A stretch of DNA of 64,000 nt from Methylobacterium sp. NEAU K (GTDB taxonomy: Bacteria; Pseudomonadota; Alphaproteobacteria; Rhizobiales; Beijerinckiaceae). A model generated the notes under the pieces. That model was not told the DNA's origin, did not search any database, and worked only from the letters and a program-made list of their open reading frames with translations. The first letter of the stretch is position 1. The number at the start of each line of letters is the position of its first letter. Below are positions 43,138 to 52,160 of this stretch, piece after piece. The stretch covers positions 62,001-126,000 of the forward strand of contig NZ_JAUYZJ010000007.1 in the NCBI RefSeq assembly GCF_030700285.1, in the 5' to 3' direction. A program made the translations under genes and the position numbers.

Positions 43138-44142
43138 ATGGCGATGATCGCGCGCAGGGGTCTGCTGGCGGGTGCGGCCGTGCTCGGCGCCGCACAGGCG
43201 ACCCGGGCCGGATGGGAGCCGTCGCAGCGCGTTCCCGACCCGGCCGTCGAGGTGCTCGACCCGTCCTTCGCCAAGTACCGCCTCGCCTCGGCAACCGTGG
43301 AGCGGGTCGCCACCGGTCTGCGCTGGGCCGAGGGGCCGGTCTGGTTCGGCGACATGGGCGCGCTGCTGTTCAGCGACGTGACCAACGACCGCATCATGAG
43401 ATGGGACGAGGCCTCGGGCGCGCTCTCGGTTTTCCGCAAGCCGTCTTCCTACGCCAACGGCAACACCCGCGACCGGCAGGGCCGCCTGATCACCTGCCAG
43501 CACAAGACCCGCAGCGTCACCCGGACCGAGCACGACGGCGCGATCACCACGCTGATCGACCGGTTCGACGGCAAGCCGCTGAACTCGCCCAACGATCTCG
43601 TCTGCCATTCCGACGGCGCCGTCTGGTTCACCGACCCGGCCTTCGGACCGAACCCCCACGAGGCGATGGCGGCGCCGGAACTTCCGGGCAGCGTCTACCG
43701 GTTCGATCCGGCGACCGGGCAGGCGAGCGTCGCCGTGGCGGGCCTCGCGGGCCCGAACGGCCTCTGCTTCTCGCCGGACGAGTCGAAGCTCTACGTCATC
43801 GAGGCCCGGGCCAAGCCGAACCGGCTGATCCGCGTCTACGACGTGGTCGAGAACGGCACCAGGACCGCCAACGGGCGCGTGTTCTACGATGCCGGGACCG
43901 GCACGCCGGACGGTTTCCGTGTCGATGTCGACGGCAACCTGTGGTGCGGCTGGGGCATGAGCGAGGCCGAGGACGGGGTGCTGGTGCTCTCGCCGCAGGC
44001 CAAGCCGATCGGCCGGATCCGCCTGCCCGAGCGCTGCGCCAACCTGTGCTTCGGTGGCTTCAACCGCAACCTGCTGCTGATGGCCGCCTCGCACTCGGTC
44101 TACGCACTCTACGTCAACACGCGCGGCGCCGGGATCTGCTGA
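43138..44142 (+). CDS. SMP-30/gluconolactonase family lactonase, exported (334 aa)
   Basis: A six-bladed propeller with the metal ligands in WAEGPVWF, NSPNDLVCHSDGAVWFTDPAFG and TPDGFRVDVDGNLW. It opens sugar lactones to aldonates. The N-terminus ARRGLLAGAAVLGAAQATRAG has a twin-arginine and a hydrophobic stretch, suggesting Tat export to the periplasm, so lactone opening may occur before uptake. A GGGAGGAG site serves ATG 43138 or 43144. Last gene of the operon. Confidence 0.88.
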   Translation: MAMIARRGLLAGAAVLGAAQATRAGWEPSQRVPDPAVEVLDPSFAKYRLASATVERVATGLRWAEGPVWFGDMGALLFSDVTNDRIMRWDEASGALSVFRKPSSYANGNTRDRQGRLITCQHKTRSVTRTEHDGAITTLIDRFDGKPLNSPNDLVCHSDGAVWFTDPAFGPNPHEAMAAPELPGSVYRFDPATGQASVAVAGLAGPNGLCFSPDESKLYVIEARAKPNRLIRVYDVVENGTRTANGRVFYDAGTGTPDGFRVDVDGNLWCGWGMSEAEDGVLVLSPQAKPIGRIRLPERCANLCFGGFNRNLLLMAASHSVYALYVNTRGAGIC

Positions 44143-44225
44143 TCCTGGTGATCCGAATCGCATGACGCATCCGGCGACGGCCCCTCCAACGGAGTCGGGT
44201 CGTCGTCGGACGCGGCGCTGGCCCC

Positions 44226-47200
44226 CTACTCCGCGGCCTCCGCCAGATACCGCGCCGGGTCGTAGTTCAGGATCGGCCCGAGCCAGCGCTCCACGTCGCG
44301 GATGTCCATGCCCTTGCGGAGGGCGTAGTCCTCGACCTGGTCCCGCTCGACCTTGGCGACCCCGAAGTAATGCGCCTCCGGATGAGCCAAATAGAGGCCC
44401 GAGACCGAGGAACCGGGCCACATGGCATAGGATTCGGTGAGCTTAACCCCGATCCGGCGCTCGGCCTTCAGGAGATCGAACAGCTGCGTCTTCTCGGTGT
44501 GGTCGGGCTGGGACGGGTAGCCCGGGGCCGGGCGGATACCGGCATAGGGCTCGCTCGCCAGCTCGGCGGGGGAAAAACTTTCGTCCGGCGCATAGCCCCA
44601 GAACTCCCGCCGGACGCGCTCGTGCATGCGCTCGGCGAACGCCTCGGCGATCCGGTCAGCCAGCGCCTTCACCAGGATCGCCCGGTAATCGTCGTTGGCG
44701 CGCTCGAACCGCTCGGCGATGCGCACCTCCTCCAGGCCGGCCGTGACCACGAAGCCGCCGACGTAATCGGCGATGCCGGTCTCCCTGGGGGCGACGAAGT
44801 CCGACAGGCAGGTGTTGGCGCGCCCGTCGCGCTTGGACAGCTGCTGGCGCAGGCCGTGGAAAGTCGCGAGCCGGTCCGACCGGCTCTCGCCCGTGTAGAG
44901 CACGATGTCGTCCCCGACGCTGTTGGCCGGCCAGAAGCCGATCACCGCCTTCGGGTTGAACCAGCGCTCCGCCACGATCTGCGTCAGCATCTCCTGCGCG
45001 TCCTCGTAGAGGGCACGGGCGGCGGGACCCTGGTCCGGGTCGTCCAGGATCGCCGGGAAGCGGCCCTTGAACTCGTAGGTCTGCAGGAACGGCGTCCAGT
45101 CGATATAGGGCACGAGGTCGGCGACCTCGTAGGAGCCGAACACCCGCGCATCCGTGAAGGCCGGCTTCTTCGGCGCGTATCCCGACCAGTCGATCCGGAA
45201 GGGGTTAGCCCGGGCCTTCGCCAGCGGCAGGCGCTGCTTGTCGAGCTCCGATCGGGCATGGGCGGCGGAGACCTTGGCGTATTCCGCCCGCACCGTCGCG
45301 ATCGTGGCGTCGCGGGTGTCCTTGGACAGGAGGCTCGATACCACGCCGACCGCGCGGCTCGCGTCGGTGACGTAGACCGCCTGGCCCTTGGCGTAGGCCG
45401 GGTGGATCTTCACCGCCGTGTGGACGCGGCTCGTTGTGGCGCCGCCGATCAGCAGCGGCACGGAGAAGCCTTCGCGCTCCATCTCGCCCGCCACGTGGAC
45501 CATCTCGTCCAGCGACGGGGTGATCAGGCCGGACAGGCCGACGATGTCGACGTTCTCGCGCTTGGCGGTCTCCAGGATCTTGGCGGCCGGGACCATAACG
45601 CCGAGATCGATGATCTCGTAGTTGTTGCAGGCGAGAACGACGCCGACGATGTTCTTTCCGATGTCGTGGACGTCCCCCTTCACGGTCGCCATCAGCACCT
45701 TGCCGGCGGCCTGGCGCCGGCCGTCGCCGCCATTGGCGCGCTTCTCCTCCTCCATGAAGGGTTCGAGATAGGCGACCGCCTGCTTCATCACCCGGGCGGA
45801 CTTCACCACCTGGGGCAGGAACATCTTGCCGGCGCCGAACAGGTCGCCGACCACGTTCATGCCGGCCATCAAAGGCCCCTCGATGACGTGGAGCGGGCGC
45901 TCGGCCTGGCTGCGGGCCTCCTCGGTGTCGGCCACGATGTACTCGGTGATGCCGTTGACCAGCGCGTGCTCGATGCGCTTGGCCACCGGGGCCTCGCGCC
46001 ACGTCAGGTCGGCGGTCTTGGCCTGGGCCGAGGCGCCGGTCTTGAAGCGCTCGGCCGCCTCCAGCAGGCGCTCCGTGGAATCGTCGCGGCGGTTGAGGAC
46101 CACGTCCTCGCACAGCTCGCGCAGCTCCGCCGGGATCTCGTCGTAGACCGCGAGCTGGCCGGCATTGACGATCCCCATGTCCATCCCGGCCTGGATGCAA
46201 TGGTACAGGAACACCGCGTGCATCGCCTCGCGCACCGGCTCGTTGCCGCGGAAGGCGAAGCTGAGGTTCGAGACGCCGCCCGAGATGTGGGCATGCGGCA
46301 GGGTCTCACGGATCGTCCGGGTCGCGTCGATGAAGGCGACGCCGTAGGGATTATGCTCCTCGATGCCGGTGGCCACCGCGAAGATGTTGGGATCGAAGAT
46401 GATGTCTTCCGGCGGGTAGCCCACCTGCTCGGTCAGGATCCGGTAGGCCTTGGTGCAGATCGCGACCTTGCGCTCGTAGGAGTCCGCCTGACCCTGCTCG
46501 TCGAAGGCCATCACCACGACGGCGGCGCCGTAGGAACGGCAGATCCTAGCGGCCTCGATGAACTTCGCCTCGCCCTCTTTCATGGAGATCGAGTTCACGA
46601 TCGCCTTGCCTTGGATACATTTCAGGCCGGCCTCGATCACCTCGAACTTCGAGGAATCGACCATCACCGGCACCCGGGCGATGTCGGGCTCGGCGGCGAC
46701 GAGGTTGAGGAACTCGACCATCGCCTTCTGAGAGTCGAGCAGGCCCTCGTCCATGTTCACGTCGATCACCTGGGCGCCGGCGGCGACCTGATCGCGGGCG
46801 ACATCCAGGGCCGCGGCGTAATCGCCGTTGGTGATGAGCTTCCTGAACTTGGCCGAGCCGGTGACGTTGGTGCGCTCACCGACGTTCACGAACGGGATTT
46901 CCTTGGTTAGCACGAAGGGCTCCAGGCCCGAGAGCCGCATCAGGCGCGGGATCTCGGGGACCTGCCGGGGCGCCTTGCCGGCGACCGAGTCGCTGATCGC
47001 GCGGATGTGGTCCGGCGTCGTGCCGCAGCAGCCGCCGACCATGTTGACCAGGCCCGCTTCGGCGAATTCGCCGACCAGCTTGCCCATGGCCTCCGGGCTC
47101 TCGTCGTAGAGGCCGAACTCGTTGGGCAGGCCGGCATTCGGATAGGCGCAGACCAGGGTGTCGCACAGGCGGGACAGCTCGGCGATGTGGCCGCGCATCT

Positions 47201-47978
47201 CGCGGGCGCCCAGCGCGCAGTTGAGGCCGAAGGTCAGCGGGTCGGAATGGCGGAGCGCGTTCCAGAACGCCGCCGGGGTCTGTCCCGACAGGGTCCGGCC
47301 CGACAGGTCGGTGATCGTGCCGGAGATCTGGATCGGCAGGCGGATCCCGGTCTCCTCGAACACCGCCCAGGCCGCGGCCACGGCCGCCTTGGCGTTGAGC
47401 GTGTCGAAGATCGTCTCGATCAGGATCAACTCGGCGCCACCGGCGATCAGGCCGCGGACCTGCTCCATGTAGGCGGTCTTGACCTGATCGAAGGTGACGG
47501 CCCGGAAGCCGGGATTGTTCACGTCCGGGGAGATCGAGAGCGTGCGGTTCGTCGGGCCGATGGCGCCGGCCACGAAGCGGCGGCGACCATCCTGCTTCTC
47601 GGCGAGCCGGGCGGCCTCGCGGGCGAGGCGTGCGCCCTCCCGGTTCAGGTCGTGGATGATCGATTCGAGGCCGTAATCCGCCTGCGCGATCGTGGTGCCG
47701 GAGAAGGTGTTGGTCTCGCAGACGTCGGCGCCGGCCAGGAAGTAATCCAGATGGATCTGCCGGATCGCGTCCGGCTGCGTCAGGATCAGGAGGTCGTTGT
47801 TGCCCTTCTGATCGTGCGCGTGATCCTTGAAGCGGTCGCCGCGGAAATCCGCCTCGGTGAGGCCGAGCCGCTGGATCACCGTGCCCATCGCCCCGTCGAG
47901 GACGAGGATCTTCTCCCCCGCGCGCTGGCGCAGCGCACGTGCGATCTCGGTGCCGTCGACGGGTGGGAAATCAGTCAT
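44226..47978 (-). CDS. metH: Cobalamin-dependent methionine synthase
   Basis: Full-length (1250 aa) MetH with all modules: homocysteine domain with zinc cysteines (GLNCALG and [10 protein letters not shown]), pterin-binding domain ([11 protein letters not shown]), cap and cobalamin domain ([13 protein letters not shown], the D-x-H-x-x-G ligand motif) and the C-terminal AdoMet reactivation domain. It transfers methyl from 5-methyl-THF to homocysteine. ATG 47978 is preferred to an in-frame GTG at 47999, since that GTG lies in a dispersed repeat. MetF is upstream on the same strand. Confidence 0.95.
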   Translation of the reverse strand: MTDFPPVDGTEIARALRQRAGEKILVLDGAMGTVIQRLGLTEADFRGDRFKDHAHDQKGNNDLLILTQPDAIRQIHLDYFLAGADVCETNTFSGTTIAQADYGLESIIHDLNREGARLAREAARLAEKQDGRRRFVAGAIGPTNRTLSISPDVNNPGFRAVTFDQVKTAYMEQVRGLIAGGAELILIETIFDTLNAKAAVAAAWAVFEETGIRLPIQISGTITDLSGRTLSGQTPAAFWNALRHSDPLTFGLNCALGAREMRGHIAELSRLCDTLVCAYPNAGLPNEFGLYDESPEAMGKLVGEFAEAGLVNMVGGCCGTTPDHIRAISDSVAGKAPRQVPEIPRLMRLSGLEPFVLTKEIPFVNVGERTNVTGSAKFRKLITNGDYAAALDVARDQVAAGAQVIDVNMDEGLLDSQKAMVEFLNLVAAEPDIARVPVMVDSSKFEVIEAGLKCIQGKAIVNSISMKEGEAKFIEAARICRSYGAAVVVMAFDEQGQADSYERKVAICTKAYRILTEQVGYPPEDIIFDPNIFAVATGIEEHNPYGVAFIDATRTIRETLPHAHISGGVSNLSFAFRGNEPVREAMHAVFLYHCIQAGMDMGIVNAGQLAVYDEIPAELRELCEDVVLNRRDDSTERLLEAAERFKTGASAQAKTADLTWREAPVAKRIEHALVNGITEYIVADTEEARSQAERPLHVIEGPLMAGMNVVGDLFGAGKMFLPQVVKSARVMKQAVAYLEPFMEEEKRANGGDGRRQAAGKVLMATVKGDVHDIGKNIVGVVLACNNYEIIDLGVMVPAAKILETAKRENVDIVGLSGLITPSLDEMVHVAGEMEREGFSVPLLIGGATTSRVHTAVKIHPAYAKGQAVYVTDASRAVGVVSSLLSKDTRDATIATVRAEYAKVSAAHARSELDKQRLPLAKARANPFRIDWSGYAPKKPAFTDARVFGSYEVADLVPYIDWTPFLQTYEFKGRFPAILDDPDQGPAARALYEDAQEMLTQIVAERWFNPKAVIGFWPANSVGDDIVLYTGESRSDRLATFHGLRQQLSKRDGRANTCLSDFVAPRETGIADYVGGFVVTAGLEEVRIAERFERANDDYRAILVKALADRIAEAFAERMHERVRREFWGYAPDESFSPAELASEPYAGIRPAPGYPSQPDHTEKTQLFDLLKAERRIGVKLTESYAMWPGSSVSGLYLAHPEAHYFGVAKVERDQVEDYALRKGMDIRDVERWLGPILNYDPARYLAEAAE

Positions 47979-47998
47979 CAAGGCAATCCCATCGGCCA

Positions 47999-48121
47999 CC
48001 TCATCCTGAGGTGCCGGAGCGTAGCGGAGGCCTCGAAGGAGCCCTCCAGATGTCGTGTCGGTCCCCGGGCCCCTCCTAAGAGGCCGCGCGATCTTCGATC
48101 GCCCGGCAGCTCAGGATGAGG
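47999..48121. repeat. 123-bp inverted-repeat element between metF and metH
   Basis: The ends, CCTCATCCTGAG and CTCAGGATGAGG, are a perfect 12-bp inverted repeat; a nested pair GGCCTC (48029) and GAGGCC (48080) extends the stem. It resembles the REP-like intergenic elements common in Methylobacterium and Bradyrhizobium genomes. It lies wholly between the metH start and the metF stop and may form a large hairpin in the operon mRNA. Confidence 0.6.
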
Positions 48122-48157
48122 GTGGGATCGGGTTGCGCCGTCCGGGCGCGGCTGAGT

Positions 48158-49078
48158 TTAAGCCGCGGCCTTGGCGGCCGCCAGCTTCGGCGCCTGCGCG
48201 CGCAGGCCGAGCAGGTGGCAGATGGCGTAGACGAGGTCGGAGCGGTTCATCGAGTAGAAGTGGAAGTCGTTGACGCCCTCGTCCACGAGGTCGAGCACCT
48301 GCTCGGCCGCCACCGCGGCGGCCACGAGACGGCGCGTCTCCACGTCGTCTTCGAGCCCCTCGAACCGGGCCGCGAGCCAGTAGGGCACCGAGGCGCCTGT
48401 GCGGCGGGCAAAGTTCGCCGCCTGCTTGAAGTTCTGCACCGGCAGGATGCCCGGGATGATCGGGATCGTGATCCCGGCGGCCCGGACCTTCTCGAGGTAG
48501 CGCAGGAAGATCTCGTTCTCAAAGAAGAACTGGGTGATCGCCTGATCGGCGCCGGCATCGACCTTGGCCTTCAGGGCGTCGATGTCGGCCTCCAGCGAGG
48601 CCGCCTCCGGGTGCTTCTCGGGATAGGCCGAGACCGAGACCTTGAAGTCGCCGATGCGCTTGATCCCCTCCACCAGCTCGGCCGTGGTGGCGTAGCCCCC
48701 GGGATGCGGCCGGTAGGCATGGCCGACGCCCTCGGCCGGATCGCCGCGCAGCGCCACGATGTGGCGCACGCCCGCGTCCCAGTAGGACTGCACCACCGCG
48801 TCGATCTCCTCACGGGAGGCATCCACGCAGGTGAGGTGGGCGGCCGGCTTAAGGCTGGTCTCGCGGACCATCCGGGCGACCGTGTTGTGGGTGCGCTCGC
48901 GGGTCGAGCCGCCGGCCCCGTAGGTCACGGAGACGAAGTTCGGCTGGAGCGGGGCCAGCCGCTCGATCGAGGTCCAGAGGATCCTCTCCATCTCCTCGGT
49001 CTTCGGCGGGAAGAACTCGATCGAGACGCGGATCGGGTGGTAGCCGTCGCGGCTGGCGCGGTGTGTGGATCGGCGCAT
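48158..49078 (-). CDS. metF: 5,10-methylenetetrahydrofolate reductase
   Basis: A TIM-barrel flavoprotein (306 aa) that makes the 5-methyl-THF used by MetH. Key segments are VSIEFFPPKTEEME with the catalytic Glu, SVTYGAGGST, and ALRGDP with the FAD-linked Asp. Length matches bacterial MetF. Operon order is ArsR-methyltransferase, metF, metH on the minus strand, with gaps of 75 and about 180 nt. Confidence 0.94.
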   Translation of the reverse strand: MRRSTHRASRDGYHPIRVSIEFFPPKTEEMERILWTSIERLAPLQPNFVSVTYGAGGSTRERTHNTVARMVRETSLKPAAHLTCVDASREEIDAVVQSYWDAGVRHIVALRGDPAEGVGHAYRPHPGGYATTAELVEGIKRIGDFKVSVSAYPEKHPEAASLEADIDALKAKVDAGADQAITQFFFENEIFLRYLEKVRAAGITIPIIPGILPVQNFKQAANFARRTGASVPYWLAARFEGLEDDVETRRLVAAAVAAEQVLDLVDEGVNDFHFYSMNRSDLVYAICHLLGLRAQAPKLAAAKAAA

Positions 49079-49153
49079 CGGGTCTCGTCCTCTATGTCGA
49101 TCGGTTCAGACGATGGCGGGGAAGGGTTGCATGGAGGTCGCTCGGCCCGGGGG

Positions 49154-50179
49154 TCACGCGACCGCGCGCCGGGGCTGAGCCGCGTCGTGTCCGACGCCCA
49201 CTTGGTGAACGCCGGCCTCTTGGGCGAGCCAGAGCGTGACGGTGAGCTGGCCGGATTCCCGCGGTGCGAGGTCGTGGGTCGAGACCGTGGCGAGCCCCGC
49301 CTCGGCGAGCCAGCCGGAGACCTGATCGGCCGAGAAGCCGAGCCGCCGATGGGCTTGGCCGGTCCGCAGGAATTCCAGGTCGTGCGGCGCGAAATCCACC
49401 ACCAGGAGCCGGCCTCCGGGCGCCACGAGCCGGGCGGCGCCGCGTAGCGCGCGGGCCGGATCATCGAGATAATGCAGCACCTGATGCACCACCACGAGGT
49501 CGAAGCTCGCCCTGGCGAAGGGTGGCGCGTGGATGTCGCCCTGCCGCAGGTCCACCCGCGCCAAGCCTTGCCGCTCCAGATTGGCCCGGGCGACGGACAG
49601 CATGGCGTGGCTCGAATCGAGGCCGGTGGCGCGTGTGGCCCGGGGCGCGAGCAGGCCGAGCATCCGGCCCGTGCCGGTTCCGAGGTCGATCAGGCTGCCG
49701 AGGGAACGCTCGCCCAGCGCGTCGAGCACCGCCGCCTCCACCGTCGCCTCGGGGACATGCAGGGAGCGCAGCTCGTCCCATTTCGGCGCGAGCCGTGCGA
49801 AGAAGGTCTGGGCCGTCTCAGCCCTCTGCGCCCGGACGGCGTCGAGCCTGGCGCGATCTTCCGACAGGGGCGGCGCCGTCCGGTCGAGCTCGGACAGGAG
49901 CGGGTCGGCGAGGCCGGCGCGGGCCTCGGAACGCCGGAAGAACGCCCAGGCGCCCTCGCGGTGGCGCTCGACCAAGCCGGCCTCGACCAGGAGCTTGAGA
50001 TGGCGCGAGATCCGCGGCTGCGACTGGCCCAGGATGTCGGTGAGGTCCGAAACCGAGAGCTCGCCCTCGGCGAGCAGCGCGAGGATGCGCAGGCGCGTCT
50101 CTTCGGCGGCCGCGCGCAGGACGCCCAGGGCCTCGGAGAACGGGATCGATCCCACTGCTTCATCGCGATCGATAGACAT
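49154..50179 (-). CDS. ArsR-type repressor fused to SAM methyltransferase domain (341 aa)
   Basis: Residues 10-85 form an ArsR winged helix (SVSDLTDILGQSQPRISRHL, then KLLVEAGLV), and 130-330 a class I methyltransferase fold with LIDLGTGTGRMLGLL as the SAM loop. The same fusion is known beside metF/metH in alphaproteobacteria, where ArsR-type SahR proteins sense S-adenosylhomocysteine or SAM and control methionine genes. The methyltransferase part may serve as the sensor. No metal-binding ArsR cysteines are seen. A palindrome covers the start codon, implying autoregulation. Confidence 0.87.
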   Translation of the reverse strand: MSIDRDEAVGSIPFSEALGVLRAAAEETRLRILALLAEGELSVSDLTDILGQSQPRISRHLKLLVEAGLVERHREGAWAFFRRSEARAGLADPLLSELDRTAPPLSEDRARLDAVRAQRAETAQTFFARLAPKWDELRSLHVPEATVEAAVLDALGERSLGSLIDLGTGTGRMLGLLAPRATRATGLDSSHAMLSVARANLERQGLARVDLRQGDIHAPPFARASFDLVVVHQVLHYLDDPARALRGAARLVAPGGRLLVVDFAPHDLEFLRTGQAHRRLGFSADQVSGWLAEAGLATVSTHDLAPRESGQLTVTLWLAQEAGVHQVGVGHDAAQPRRAVA

Positions 50180-50196
50180 AAAGATATGTTTATGTC
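50175..50196. promoter_or_regulatory. SahR-like operator over the start codon
   Basis: GACATAAA-GATATG-TTTATGTC is a 22-bp palindrome with one mismatched central pair. The core ATAAAGATATGTTTAT closely resembles the ATAAAGATAT-type sites published for SahR-family ArsR repressors. It covers the ATG (50177-50179) of the ArsR-methyltransferase gene, so the repressor probably blocks its own promoter and with it metF and metH. Confidence 0.65.
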
Positions 50197-50245
50197 CGTT
50201 TCGAGCGGGGCGCAAGGGCGATCTTGGAAGCCGCGATCCCCGCCC

Positions 50246-51142
50246 CTACCGCAGCCAGTACCCGTCCGGCGCCAGCGGCGGGGGCATCGGCTCGCCCAGC
50301 GCGTGGTGCACGATGCGGTCGACGGCACGGACCATCGCGTCGAGGGGCAGGTCGTTCGGCTCGGTGCCGAAGGGCTCCTCCAGCTCGTCCCCGAGGGCGT
50401 CGAGGCCGAAGAACGTGTAGCCGACGAGCGCCACCACCACCGGCGTCACCCACCCGAGGGAGCCCGTGAGTCCTACCGGCAGGAGCAGGCAGTAGAGCCA
50501 GGCGGTCCGGTAGACGAGCAGCGTGTAGGCGAAGGGCAGCGGCGTGTTGGCGATCCGCTCGCAGGCGGTATGCACCCCCGAGAGGGCCTCGATCCGCGCC
50601 TCCAGGATGCCGAACTGGATGTCCGTGAGGCGGCCCGCGCGCATCAGCCCGGCGAGGTCTCGGGTCATCGTGGCCAGGACCGAGTCGGTGGGATTGGGGC
50701 CGCAGAGGTTCGATCCAGGCGCCTTCCCGTCCACCGCGAGGGCCTCGTCGAGGCCGCGCAGGCGCGCGTGCAGGCCGTGTGCGAAGGCCGATAGCCGTCG
50801 AAGCTGGGCCGCCGCCTCCGGCTCCGGCAGCAGCGCCGGCAGGATACGGGCGAGGTTGCGCACCTCACCGATCAGGCTGCCCCAGGCCTTGCGGGCCTCC
50901 CACCAGCGCTCGTAGCAGGCATTGTTGCGGAAGCTCAGGAAGATCGACAGGGCGAGGCCGACCAGCGTGAACGGCGCGACCCCGGCGGTCACCGGGAACG
51001 CCGCGGGCCAGCGCGCCTCGGCCCATACCACCGCGCAGGAGACGGCAACGATCCCGACGAGCTTCGGCGCCACCTGCGGCAGGATCGAGCCGCGCAGGGT
51101 GAACAGCAGGGTCAGCAGGTTGGGCCGGGTGCGGACGATCAT
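50246..51142 (-). CDS. Bestrophin family channel protein (298 aa)
   Basis: Four to five helices with the bestrophin signature FLSFRNNACYERWWEARKAWGSLIGEVRN near 75-105. Bacterial bestrophins are pentameric anion or sodium channels of unclear physiology. ATG 51142 starts the conserved RTRPNLLTLLF. No clear ribosome site. It is 79 nt after the ROK kinase stop on the same strand. Confidence 0.87.
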   Translation of the reverse strand: MIVRTRPNLLTLLFTLRGSILPQVAPKLVGIVAVSCAVVWAEARWPAAFPVTAGVAPFTLVGLALSIFLSFRNNACYERWWEARKAWGSLIGEVRNLARILPALLPEPEAAAQLRRLSAFAHGLHARLRGLDEALAVDGKAPGSNLCGPNPTDSVLATMTRDLAGLMRAGRLTDIQFGILEARIEALSGVHTACERIANTPLPFAYTLLVYRTAWLYCLLLPVGLTGSLGWVTPVVVALVGYTFFGLDALGDELEEPFGTEPNDLPLDAMVRAVDRIVHHALGEPMPPPLAPDGYWLR

Positions 51143-51221
51143 CGGGTCTTCGGGGCTGAGGCGCGGCTGTCCTGCCCTGCTCCCCCGGCTGCGGCAAGAG
51201 CGGCGTCCGTGAGGCGATCCC

Positions 51222-52160
51222 TCAGTCGGCCCGAGCCTCCCACAGCCACGCCGCGCCGCGCACCCCCGAGGCATCCCCGTGCAGGCTCGCCCGCACCGGC
51301 GTATCGAAGGCGTCGGAGAAGACGTGGGGGGCGATCATCGCGGGCAGCCCGGCGATCAGCTCCGGGATCCGCGACAGGCCGCCGCCGATCACGATCACGT
51401 CGGGGTCCAGGAGATTGACCACCTGCGCGGCCGCGCGCCCGAGCCGGTCGAGATGCACGGCGAGCGTCTCGCGCGCGCCCGCGTCCCCGTCGCGGGCGGC
51501 CGCGACGACCGCCTCGGCGGTGAGGTTCGCGCCGTGCCGCCGGGCGTGGTCTGCGGCGAGGCCGGGACCGGACAGCCAGGTCTCGATGCAGCCCCGACGG
51601 CCGCAATAGCAATCCGGGCCGGGCTGCTCGTCGGCACCGGGTGCCGGCAGTGGGCCGTGGCCCCATTCGCCCGCGATGGCATTGCGGCCCGTGAGCACGC
51701 GGCCGTCGACGGCGATGCCCGACCCGACGCCGGTCCCCAGGATCACCGCCCAGACCACCCGCGCGCCCGCGCCTGCGCCGTCCACCGCCTCCGAGACCGC
51801 TAGGCAATTGGCGTCGTTCTCGATCCGAACCGGCCGCTCCAGCCGATGCGCGAGATCGATCCCGAACGGGCGGCCGTTGAGCCAGTGGGAGTTGGCGTTG
51901 CGCACCGAGCCGGTCGCCGGCGACAAGCTGCCCGGCATGCCGATGCCGACACTGCAGGGGGCACCGGCCTCCGCCTCGAGCCGCGCCACCAGGGCGGCCA
52001 CCGCCTCGAGCGTCGCCCGGTAGTCGCCGCGCGGCGCGGGCATCCGGGCCTCGGCCAGGGTCGCACCGTCCGGATCGAGCACGATCCCGGCGATCTTGGT
52101 GCCGCCGAGATCGATCCCGAGGCGCGCCCGCGCGGGTGCCGGTCCCGGCTGTTGGCCCAT
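51222..52160 (-). CDS. ROK family sugar kinase, fructokinase-like (312 aa)
   Basis: N-terminal phosphate loop IDLGGTKIAGIVLD, catalytic Asp in IENDANCLA, and the ROK zinc motif CYCGRRGCIETW with a GEWGHGPL segment. Complete kinase of normal length, not a ROK repressor since it lacks an N-terminal helix-turn-helix. It phosphorylates a hexose such as fructose, glucose or an N-acyl sugar. Its ATG overlaps the dctA stop by one base (TGATG). Confidence 0.88.
   Translation of the reverse strand: MGQQPGPAPARARLGIDLGGTKIAGIVLDPDGATLAEARMPAPRGDYRATLEAVAALVARLEAEAGAPCSVGIGMPGSLSPATGSVRNANSHWLNGRPFGIDLAHRLERPVRIENDANCLAVSEAVDGAGAGARVVWAVILGTGVGSGIAVDGRVLTGRNAIAGEWGHGPLPAPGADEQPGPDCYCGRRGCIETWLSGPGLAADHARRHGANLTAEAVVAAARDGDAGARETLAVHLDRLGRAAAQVVNLLDPDVIVIGGGLSRIPELIAGLPAMIAPHVFSDAFDTPVRASLHGDASGVRGAAWLWEARAD

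Noticed and set aside
44370..46910. An 846-codon frame antisense to metH, and similar long frames at 4369-6606 and 61053-63041
   Set aside because: All lie opposite genes with strong motifs and encode low-complexity products typical of GC-rich shadow frames.
47979..48157. A SAM or SAH riboswitch upstream of metH
   Set aside because: The gap is filled by an inverted-repeat element; I could not place the conserved core of SAH or SAM-II riboswitches, and a protein-type operator explains control.
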